Assembly: GCA_963576725.1 (NCBI GenBank) | Contig: OY755244.1 | Span: 33,825,876 to 33,889,875, forward strand | Direction: 5' to 3' | DNA: 64,000 nt | From: Azorinus chamasolen | Taxonomy: Eukaryota; Mollusca; Bivalvia; Cardiida; Solecurtidae | Part shown: piece after piece, positions 54,690-64,000 of the stretch | How positions within the stretch are numbered: position 1 is the stretch's first letter | Layout of the letters: every line of letters begins with the position of its first letter | Program-made: the position numbers and the translations under genes | The notes under the pieces: generated by a model | What the model was told of the DNA's origin: nothing | The model's input: only the letters and a program-made list of their open reading frames with translations | Databases searched by the model: none

Positions 54690-55430
54690 AATTGCTACAA
54701 TTCCTTGATTCCTTACGATTAGAAGCTGCAAGGCAGAAATGTTTTTTTCACATCTATCAGACGGTGAGCCTAACCAGTTCTCGCCAGATTATGGTATATC
54801 AACAGTGAGAAACAGTCTTGATGCCCTGAATTCAACACAGGAAGAAACTGAAACAAGGATCGTTATTTACACCAACCATGCAAAAGAACAAGGCTACAAA
54901 ACTGTTCATCTTCGAACTCCAGACAGTGATATATTCTTCATTCTTCTGTATTACCTTAACTGGTTTGAATGTGTTACTGTCTTGTTTGATACTGGCTCAG
55001 GCAATCATAAAAAAATAATAAACATGTCAGAAGTTGCCCAAGCATACACAGAAGATTACCGATCAGCACTTCTGGGTCTCCATTTGTACTGTGGCTGTGA
55101 TTCTACAAGTGCATTCAATGGCTGAGAACATTTGACACCCACTAAGACCATTGAAAAGAAGCCAATGTTTATAAAAACCATTAGCAGGTTTGGGTAACTC
55201 TTGGGATGTGTCTGGAGATCTTGTGCAAGACTTGGATGAATTGACGTGTGCAATGTATATCAACCTAAGATTTCACACTGTGAATGAATTGATATTGTTT
55301 AAGATTAAGGAGAAGTGTGAAGATAAGCCAACAGATGCATTTCGCAATGCTGATATTGGAACATTACCCCCTTGTAGGGCCTGCTTAATACAGCACATCT
55401 GAAGAGTTATTTACCAGTTGATACTTTGGA
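54690..55430 (+). pseudogene. Decayed central ORF of the large inverted-repeat element
   Basis: Open from ATG 54739 to TGA 55125 (128 residues): STQEETETRIVIYTNHAKEQ, LRTPDSDIFFILL, then GLHLYCGCDSTSAFNG. After the stop and a frameshift it continues at about 55190-55400 (NSWDVSGDLVQDLDELTCAM and LPPCRACLIQHI). EExxTR, DSD and GCDxTSAF are motifs of a multi-copy, transposon-associated protein family in invertebrate genomes whose name I cannot give; acidic residues at these spacings could form a PIN/FEN-like nuclease site (inference). Being between the two inverted repeats, it is probably cargo or a transposase-associated gene, now inactive. Confidence 0.55.
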
Positions 55431-55864
55431 AGAGATCTCTTTCCCGACCAGACATTCCCCTTGTTTTAGAGAAGAATAGTTGTCAACATGTAACTCTGAC
55501 AGTCAATCAACAGATATGATTACATGATGGCCTTTAATAAGGGTATGCTCCACAGACATTCAACAGCAATGTGATCATCTTGACCTAACTCTTATCAGAT
55601 TATTACCTGAGAAGATCCAATATAAACTGTTCCATTTTCGCCTCTAATTAAGGTATGCTCTGAGAGTCAGACCTTCAATTTATAAATTAGCTGATAAATA
55701 CCCATGATGTCATTTTTTCTAACATGAATATTCAGCTGGTAAAGGGTTAAGTGAGATATAATTCGTCTATTTTTGTTGAGTCGGCATACTCAAAGAAGTT
55801 TTCTGTAAAGGTGTTTTAAAGCAGAAAGTGGGATTAACACTTTACTAGATGTATACATGCCCTT

Positions 55865-57603
55865 TAACATCTTTTAGATAGTTTTAGAATTAAAATTCAT
55901 TTATTTATCACCAAAAGGTACATTTATCATTGCAAGCTATATTTGGATAATGGTGTAATGTTGTGCTCGGCATACTGTGAAACATGTTATTTTCAATATT
56001 GTTTCTCTTTGTTTTCTTATCACTAATTAATATTAATGAGGATGCAAATAAGGTAATTTGCATAAAGTGAACCTAACATTAAGATTCATACATGAACTAC
56101 CGGGTATATGTTTATATCATTTATAATTATCACACAAGAAGGCAACAATATCTTTGTATGTTGCAGGTATGTAAACACTCTGTAATATGAGCGATGAGGT
56201 TAGAATGGTTGCCTAGGAAACAGATATATCACCATCAGTGCTATATAATGTGTCTCAAACTTATTTATCTAATAATCTTGGTGATATTCAGTGATCATAG
56301 TAAACTTTAGCTAACCATTTTCCATATTTGTTTGCTTTATAAGAGAAAGACTGGTGCCTGTCGAAAATTTCAACATCTATTACTGTTCTCATAAATATTC
56401 ATACATATGCAAATTAGTTTATATCAGAAAAGTAATATTTACTATTAAAGCAATGCCTCATATCTATGTTTGTAACAATTGATTTCATGATACATAAAAA
56501 ATAACCGAGATCTAGCGGAGTATTACAGTTGGATGTCAAATTTCCAAAATTTGTGAAAGGATCGGTTACCATGGAAACCGTTACAATCTTACTTACAGTT
56601 CATTTTTTGGGTATCAATTAAGATGATTAGCTTTCTGAGTATTTTGTTATCATTTTAAACTACATTTGAAGTTGTTTTCTGATAATGGTAGGATAAAAAT
56701 TTAGAGGTTTACGTTATTTCTGTATTTTTTGCTATTTTTTAATTATTCTCAATAATATTCATGTGTATGCAAATAAGGTAATTCCTAATTAAAGCTTTTA
56801 AACCAAAGCACACTGTCTTAGCTTCAATTTGGTACCAGTTTTATACAGTTAGCACAAATACTTCCTGTGATATGGAAGAGTTTTGCAGGTAGGTGTCGAC
56901 TAACAAAACTGTGTGAACAGAGTGAAATGAATGGTTACTATGGAAACAGTTAAAAAGTTACTTAGAGTTAAATTTTTGGTCCTCAAATTTGATATTTTGT
57001 TTTCTGAGGATTTTGTCATCAGGTTAAACTGCATTTGAAATTGATTTCTGATATCTGTAGGATAAAAAGTGAATAGTTTACATTATTTACGTTATTTCTG
57101 TATTGTTTTTACTATTTTTAATGTTCTCATTAATATTCATGAGTATGCAAATAAGGTAATTTAAAAAAACCAACTGGAAATAAAAGCACAATGTCCTACC
57201 TCCAATTTGGTACCAGTTTTATAGGTTTTGGACAAAAACTGGTTGTGATATGGACGATTTTGCAGGTACGGACCATCATTACGAAAACTAGGGTGTTGCC
57301 ATGGAAACGGTGAAAATGGTGCTAAAAATTAGTGCTATGGTCCTCAAATTGGATATTTTGTTTCCTGGGGGTATTGTCATCATGTTAAACTGCATTTGAA
57401 GTTATTTTCTGATATTTTTAGGATAAAAAAAATAAAGGTTTACGTTATTTCTATACTTTTTTACTATTTTTAATGTTCTCATTAATATTCATGAGTATGC
57501 AAATAAGGTAATTAAAAAAACAAGTTAGAAATAAAAGCACAATGTCTTATCTTCCATTTGGTACCAAAGGTGCCCGACGCATGCTTGGACTCATCCATGC
57601 ACC

Positions 57604-57634
<31 letters not shown>

Positions 57635-59143
57635 AAAATAAATAAATAAATAAAATAAAATAAAAATAAAATAAAATAAAAATTGTGAACGAAGTATGTT
57701 CAACTGGCCTAAAACTATCTATTTGAACCTTAAACCACTCCGAAAAACGAGAAAAACACGACCCGGAAAAAAAATTCCTATCGGGTCTATATATGTATTG
57801 AAAGGTATCTAACTACGACAGATCAGCGGCGGAAAATACAACAGTCATGTTTTTCAAAGTCTTACAGCAAAGCCAATTCAACACCGATTTTTATCATTTT
57901 GGTCTTGATCCGTTCCAAATTCCATATGCTAAGCGGCACAATTAGTGCTTTCTTTAAATATTGCTCCGTCTTGTCGCTGCAAGACCGCGAATTTGAAAAA
58001 ACGCTAGAGCGAAACGATGTGACTCCCGCCAGGATGCATAGACGTATATAGAGGGATCTGTATTCTTTAATCTTTTCAACAAAAACGCGAATTATGGTTA
58101 AACACTATCTAAAAACATTAAACTCGCCGCAATTAAAACGGTGCTTACTATTTCCAGTCAGCTACGAGGCGCCAGTTTTCTTTCTCCAACTTTCCTTTTG
58201 AACGGATGCGACCATTTTGCTGTGTCCCGGCTCATAAACTATTCGATATGCAAATTGACTACTACTTCCGGGCCACAGCGATATGGCCACCTCCGTTCAA
58301 AACGAAAGTAGGAGAAAGAAAACTGGCGTCTCATAGCTGACTACAAATAGCCAGGACCGTTTTAACTGCGGTAAGTTGAATGTTTTTCGAATGTGTTTCA
58401 GCATAATTCGCGTTTTTGCTGAAAAGTTTAACGAATACAGATCCTCCTATATACTTCTATACATCCTGGAGGGAGTCACATCGTTTCGCTCTAGCGTTTT
58501 TTCAAATTCGCGGTCTTGCAGCGACAAGACCGGGCAATATTTAAGGAAAACACTAACTGTGCCACTTAGCATATGGAATTTGGAACGGATCTAGACCAAA
58601 ATGATAAAAATCGGTGTTGAATTGGCTTTGCTGTAAGACTTTGAAAAACATGACTGTTGTATTTTCCGCCGCTGATCTGTCGTAGTTATATACCTTTCAA
58701 TACATATATAGACCCGATAGGAAATTTTTTCCGGGTCGTGTTTTTCTTGTTTTTCGGAGTGGTTTAAGGTTCAAATAGATAGTTTTAGGCCAGTTTAACA
58801 TACTTCGATCACATTATTTTTTTTTTTATTTTTTTTTTTGGGGGGGGGGGGGGGGGGTCCAAGCATGCGTCGAGCATCTTTGTTTGGTACCAGTTTTATA
58901 GTTTTAGGACAAAAACTGGCTGTGATATGGGCGAATTTGTAGGTATGGGTCATCATTACGAAAACTGGGGGGTTTCCATGGAAACGGTTAAAATACACAT
59001 AGCCTAAATGAATTTAAGTTTGAGTACATTCGCGATTCTGATTCAGGACACTTTTCTGAACATTTTGGTACCCATGGAAAAAAGTCTAGGGGGGGGGGGG
59101 GTGCACGGTAGGCACTACTGGCTCCCTGAGTATTCGGACCGCC
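55865..59143 (-). repeat. Right terminal inverted repeat (interrupted at 57566-58882)
   Basis: Mirror of 52430-54352, with X-box-like palindromes at 56208, 56565, 56934, 57295 and 58972. The outer end reads GGCTCCCTGAGTATTCGG, matching the left CTACTCAGGGAGCC. Left and right arms stay about 90% alike by eye over 1.9 kb. The poly-G run at about 59089-59102 is expanded relative to the left arm. Confidence 0.85.
57566..58882. mobile_element. Foldback element nested in the right inverted repeat
   Basis: 1,317 bp flanked by TTTGGTACC (57557-57565 and 58883-58891); the empty site is intact in the left arm. Its two ~650-bp arms are reverse complements: AAAGGTGCCCGACGCATGC at the left, GCATGCGTCGAGCATCTTT at the right. 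Each arm has a C or G homopolymer of about 17-22 next to an A or T run. A ~36-nt spacer separates the arms, so nearly the whole element can fold back. A 9-bp duplication with long inverted repeats fits a MULE-type foldback element. No transposase gene. Confidence 0.82.
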
Positions 59144-61142
59144 TGAAATTGTCGGATGCATCGGTGTGTCGGTTGGTCAAGTGGCAACCATCAACTGATC
59201 AACTAACATAAAACCGGATGTTTCAAAATCGGAAGAGAAATGTACGACAAAGATAAACATTGACTGTTGATATTTATTTACATTCGGCATGAAACCCGTT
59301 AGAATCAAATGTTTACATTCTGCACGCTACGTAAATGTTGTAGGCAAAATGAGTCTGCAGCAAATTCTGAAAGTTTATGAAAATAAATGCACATTGGAGC
59401 TGTTATACCGAGGACAGTTTTACTGAGGTATCCGATATAACGCGGGTGGTCTGTGTCTCCGAAATGTTTTTTTTGTTTTTGTAAATACCTTATAATACGA
59501 TTGAATATCGCAATGAAACATACGCCATATTTCACTCCAAACCCTATATTTCGACCCCATTAGACAGCCTGGCGGCCAGATTGAAAAGTGTGAAAATCCA
59601 ATACACACTGTCAGCTGACACCTGTCAAAATGGTGGCTGCGCATCGTAACTTTCCGACATTACAGAAATCATCGATCGAAATATCGTGACCACTTCGGAA
59701 GCTTCCGCTGTGTTGGGAAAGTGCATAGATTGGCCGCGTCGGTGTATTTCGTTATGTCGGAAGTGAACGAAATAAACCAAGCGTTGACATTGGCCTTAGG
59801 GCAAGATTATAATCGATGGCCTGATAATCTTTTCAACTCTTTTTTCTCTAGGTTATATGCTAATGTAGAAAAGGGTGTGTACGCTTTGACCAATCAAATG
59901 AAATTTAAAACCCCAATAAATAACACGCGACATCACATGTGACCTTTCATTTTCTGAAAACGGAGACCTTTCATTTTTTGAAAACAGTGACAGCCATATT
60001 TATTGTTTTAACACAGCAAGTAATTGAAGTTTTAATCGGATTAGGGGTTTATGACAGGCCCAGAGGCAGTTAACATTTCTCCCTTACGCAAAATTTGACA
60101 TCCTGTCAACAAGTCAGTTTCGTTTGAAATGTCTTTATTTTAGGATGAGGGGGTCTATGTAAGTTTCTGTAAGTACCCAGATAAATATCAGTGTGTCTAA
60201 CAATTTGGATCCAGATGAGACGCCGAGCAACTCTGCATCTCATCTGTATGCAAATTGTTTGCAACAGTTAGATCCGTCTGAACAAGTAAAGTACATTTTA
60301 TTTCAGATTGAGTTTACACCTAACATTATTCAAACAACTGTACATGTTCTGCCTTGGCTCAGCAGAAAGATAACGGAGCACAGTTTTAGTTAATAATAAG
60401 GCTTTTATTCGTCTCAATAACCATGGAATCCGTAAATGATTGCAAATACAAACAAAGCGGTCTGAGAAAACTACAATAAACTAATCAAAACTAGCATGTA
60501 AGGTTTCTGTATACTATAACTTTTCAATCATGTGAGACAACTGAGAATATACAGTATACAGAAGGGAGGCAACTCTTGTCAATATCCAAAAGGTAGAAAA
60601 ATAGTTATCTCTCTTGTTTTACACCCCAGCATCCACTTATAAGCTAGTAGACCTACAATCATCTAAACATACTAAAATGTACTATTTACTATCAATAGCA
60701 ACTTATGAATCTCAAAGCAAAAAAACAGTGCAGACCCGCATAACGGGGTATAAACAGCTTATTCTTCTTCTGAATTACTGGCAGTAGCGTGACTGTTGTG
60801 TATCAAATATTAATACAAATAACACTAATTACTGATATAACTAGCACAAAAACATGATAAAATGCATTATTCTATCTGAAATAACTGCAAACGCACCAAA
60901 ACAACAAAGTTTTACGAGAAGAACAGAAGAAAACGGTTTACACGAAAACTCAAGACTGAAGGCATTTCGGCAATAAAATAAGGCGTGGCTTAGGAAAATC
61001 GCAGAGCAGGCTGGAAGGGATTGCTGGGGACAATAGTAGACTAGAGGTAAGAGTAAACATATTCTGGTAAGCACGGGTTTCTCTGAGCTACACCGAAAAT
61101 TGACTTGGTAAGTGTGGGTTTTTCTACGCTACACCAGTCAAA
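59144..61142. other. No recognisable gene; repeat fragments
   Basis: Contains a segment at about 59940-60065 (GTGACCTTTCATTTTCTGAA, CAGCCATATTTATTGTTTTA, GGATTAGGGGTTT) that is the reverse complement of 40700-40880, and a diverged dispersed palindrome at about 60195-60265. The leader of the following LINE (61060-61142) has two imperfect copies of AAGYRYGGGTTTYTCT...GCTACACC. Short frames at 59721 and 60841 are not supported. Confidence 0.5.
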
Positions 61143-62105
61143 ATGTTTACCCTAACTCTCATTCTGCTGGTCCACATGGCCACAAACCTGACCAGGAAAT
61201 GGGAACGTCATCAATACCATGAAAATTCAGATCTTACTATTAACACGAAATCAATGGGCCAGTTTTCACATAGTCTTCTAAACATCAAGATGAGTTATGC
61301 AGGACGTAGACCTATTAGCTTACCAGTCAAAACGAATCGTACTGCAAATTTACTGATCCTTACGGCATTATTAGCAGGGGACATAGAACTTAATCCTGGT
61401 CCCCGAAATGCAAACATTTATCCATGCGGGATGTGTGATCAACCAGTAACATGGGAATGCTACGGTGTCTGCTGTGATGGATGCAGCATCTGGCACCACA
61501 AATCCTGCATGGATCTGTGTACACAAGACTATGAACTTCTAGACAGGTCTAACGTTCAATGGCTCTGCTGTAAGTGTGATAGCATAAACGTCAGTTCATT
61601 CACATTCAGATCTTATGAGATTGGAACATCAAATTACTATGAGCCGATCTCAGGTCTAGATGTCACTATTGACTCGCTTCCCTCGGTTTTCAGTCCCATA
61701 CGCACAAGCAGTCCAAGGAATATCGCAGGAGAGGTCAATCGTTCAATCCGTAGTGAGACAGCGAAATGTTCAAATGTCAGTAAAACCGACAACCCCTATA
61801 ACGTGCCGCCAAAGAGAAACCTCAGAGTCATGACCGTAAATTGTAGGAGCGTTATGGACAAAAAGAGTGAATTTGAAATGGCACTCCATTATCTCAAACC
61901 TGACATAGTGTGTGGGACAGAATCTTGGTTAAGGGGGATAAAGCCAGGTAAAAATGCGGAGGCAAATGCGGTCAGGTCGAGCGAAATATTCCCTTCAAAT
62001 TATATTGTTTACAGAAATGACAGGAGCTCACTTGGAGGAGGTGTTTTTGTACTTGTAGAAAAATCCCTAATCTCAGTAGAGCAACCATCTTTTGTTACAG
62101 AATGA
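61143..62105 (+). pseudogene. LINE-C N-terminus: 2A-like peptide, PHD finger and APE start
   Basis: 320 residues from ATG 61143. A hydrophobic N-terminus (residues 2-12) could act as a signal sequence. Residues 80-87 read DIELNPGP, matching the D-V/I-E-x-N-P-G-P ribosome-skipping 2A motif (separation before Pro87). A C4HC3 PHD finger follows, with C95, C98, C111, C114, H119, C122, C142 and C145. From about residue 229 the APE endonuclease begins (LRVMTVNCRSVMDKKSEF, GTESWL with the catalytic Glu). A TGA at 62103-62105 interrupts the domain; the same frame continues. 2A-like sequences are known from APE-type LINEs of invertebrates. The frame interruption suggests a defective copy unless it is read through. 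Confidence 0.82.
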
Positions 62106-64000
62106 GAGATGGAATGGGTCAAGATCAAGGCAAGAAACAGTAGGGACTTACTGGTAGGCTCCTTCTATATGCCACACAGACACCAGAAACATTTGGCAGA
62201 ACTTGACAAATCACTGCAGCAAATACAGAGCTGTAACAAAGATGTCATTCTGGCAGGAGATTTTAACTGCCCGGACATAAACTGGAACACCGGGTTAGCT
62301 AAAGGTCCTGACAGAGACATACAACAAGGCCTAATCGACATCATTGCTTCGAACTCGCTAACGCAAATTCACGAATTGCCTACTAGAGAGGGAAACCTTT
62401 TAGATCTGGTGTTTGTCACGAACCCGACACTCGTTAAGTCCTCGACAAATGTCCCAGGCATATCAGACCATGACATCGTTGTAACAGATATAGAAACAAA
62501 AGTCCAACACCAAAAGTCAGCACCAAGAAAATGCTACATCTACGGCAAGGCCGACTGGAACTCTGTAAAAGAAGACCTAGTGAATACTAGAAATGCTATT
62601 GAAAACCAACTTAGAAATGGCGAAAATGTTCAAAATCTCTGGGAAACTTTTAAGAAGCACCTATTTGGATCAATGAACGAAAACATACCTAGTAAAGAAA
62701 TAAGAGCTAGGAATAATGTACCTTGGATAAGAAGAAGGGAACAAAGGATGATTAAAAAGAAGCAGAGACTTTATAACCAAGCCCGCAAAACAAAGAAATG
62801 GTCGAACTACAGAGCATTCCAGAAGGAGTGCAAAAGGCACATGCGCAGGGCAGAGCAGGACTACATCAACTCGAACATCATGGAAGGTTTAGAAAATAAT
62901 AACACTAAACCATTCTGGAAATACGTAAAATCGAAACGGCAAGATGCAGGAGGCATTGCTCCACTAAAAGAAGGGGCATCACTGGTGTCAGAGAGTAAGG
63001 GGAAGGCAGACATCCTGTTAAGACAATTTAAGTCAGTGTTTACGAAATCTTCAAACCGAGACCTCCCTTACATGGACATGAAAACAGAAGATATAGTCAA
63101 ACCGATAAAAATAGATCAAAATGGATTGCAGAAATTATTGGAAAAGGTCAACCCATCTAAAGCATCAGGCCCTGACAACATACCAAACCGCATTCTTAAA
63201 GAATGCGCAGTACACCTAGCTCCGATCCTGAAAATCATAATGCAGGCTTCGATAGACACTGGTGAACTCCCAAACGATTGGAGAGCAGCAAATGTCTCCA
63301 GTATTTTCAAAAAAGGAGATAAGCATCTTGCCGAAAACTTCAGAACAGTTTCTTTAACATCTGTTGTAAGCAAAATCTTGGAACACATAATATGTAGACA
63401 CCTCATGACACACTTGGAAAGCAATGGAATCCTCACAAGTCTAAACCATGGATTCCGAACAGGCTACTCTTGCGAAACACAGCTCTTGACAACACTGAAC
63501 GACCTCCTCCAAGAACATGACAGGGGGCACCAAACAGATGTCGCTATTCTAGATTTTTCCAAAGCCTTCGACACTGTACCACACGACAAACTCTTGCACA
63601 AATTACACCACTATGGAATCCAAGGGAGTATCCATACCTGGCTGGCAAACTTCCTAACAACCCGCACAATGCGAACCATAGTAGAAGGCCGACAGTCAGA
63701 CGAAACATCGGTGGACTCCGGAGTGCCCCAAGGAACTGTTCTTGGACCGATCCTGTTTCTCTGCCACATAAATGACCTTCCAGACTGTGTAGGATCATCG
63801 GTACGACTATTTGCAGACGATTGCCTACTTTACCGAACCATCAGGAATAGTAAAGATCAAGAAAAACTTCAGTCAGATTTAACAAACCTGGAAACATGGG
63901 CAATTAAATGGGGTATGCGATTCAACGCCAAGAAATGTTACATCCTCTCCATAAACCAGAAGATATCCAAATTCTACCAACTAAACAGCCATATCCTACA
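62106..64000 (+). pseudogene. LINE-C APE endonuclease and reverse transcriptase, runs off the window
   Basis: Continues in the same frame from 62106 to the window end with no further stop. Endonuclease: AGDFNCPDINW, LDLVFVTNP and ISDHD (catalytic SDH). RT: ASGPDNIPNRILKEC, NFRTVSLTSVVSKILEHII, motif A ILDFSKAFDTVPHDKLL, motif B SGVPQGTVLGPILF, motif C LFADDCLLYR (about 63810-63838) and NAKKCYILSI. The PHD/2A/APE/RT order and motifs point to the CR1/jockey group, different from the L2-like LINE-A/B. The RT C-terminus and 3' end lie outside. Confidence 0.85.

Noticed and set aside
62103..62105. In-frame TGA in LINE-C as a possible selenocysteine codon
   Set aside because: It is a single TGA in one copy, with no second copy for comparison and no 3' UTR in the window to inspect for a SECIS element. 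An ordinary nonsense mutation is more likely.
1..64000. tRNA, rRNA genes or CRISPR arrays
   Set aside because: No A/B-box pair with a cloverleaf or rRNA sequence was recognised. The spaced repeats present are eukaryotic minisatellites and palindromes, not CRISPR arrays.

Overview
The window looks like nuclear DNA of a marine lophotrochozoan, most likely a bivalve mollusc. This is judged from AT-rich sequence, almost no host coding sequence, dense mosaics of short tandem-repeat cassettes (leaders rich in CTGTCCGTCCG, monomers of about 120-170 bp), L2/CR1-type LINEs, Ty3/gypsy debris and Penelope-like elements (PLEs). The species cannot be named from the sequence.

The main discovery is a pair of PLEs on the minus strand: PLE-A (9378-13426, nested in a LINE, broken) and PLE-B (35327-39681, apparently intact and young). 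Both have a permuted order, with the GIY-YIG endonuclease N-terminal to the reverse transcriptase (RT). Both read in one frame through in-frame TGA codons. PLE-B is 1,063 codons from ATG 39109 to TAG 35918 with four TGAs and no other stop. Over the first 574 codons the two copies are colinear: TGA is shared at codons 148, 436 and 574, while at 101 and 137 one copy has TGA and the other a Cys codon. Starting at the TAG, both copies hold a 63-nt hairpin with the eukaryotic SECIS layout (ATGA, 12-nt helix, AAA loop, GA) and compensatory base changes. This is strong in-sequence evidence for a retrotransposon encoding a multi-selenocysteine protein.

Layout. 1-2040: little recognisable apart from a palindromic repeat and a TG microsatellite. 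2041-23065: a head-to-tail array of three decayed Ty3/gypsy units, invaded by an L2-like LINE with a GCATTAC target duplication (3867-8363), a second 5'-truncated LINE (8518-13995), PLE-A inside that second LINE, two copies of a TA-flanked tandem-repeat element, a TTAA-flanked piggyBac-type MITE (miniature inverted-repeat element) and a PLE-terminal-like solo element. 23066-28580: dispersed repeats, a tandem cassette, a 71-bp minisatellite and a LINE remnant. 28599-28843: the only convincing host gene piece, a minus-strand first exon resembling SLC35B1, with ETS-type promoter motifs just upstream. 28900-35318: palindromic repeats, a 21-bp minisatellite and tandem cassettes. 35327-39681: PLE-B. 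39690-52395: a duplicated block, a G-rich inverted-repeat element, several tandem cassettes and a GIY-YIG fragment. 52430-59143: a 6.7-kb element with about 1.9-kb terminal inverted repeats built of roughly 360-bp units, each with an RFX X-box-like palindrome and an octamer motif; it has a decayed central ORF and carries a nested 1.3-kb foldback element. 61143-64000: a plus-strand LINE with a 2A-like peptide, a PHD finger, an APE endonuclease and an RT, running off the window.

Apart from the SLC35B1-like exon the window is a transposon graveyard with one possibly live resident. Paralogous empty sites inside the gypsy array give exact insertion boundaries and a relative order of events.
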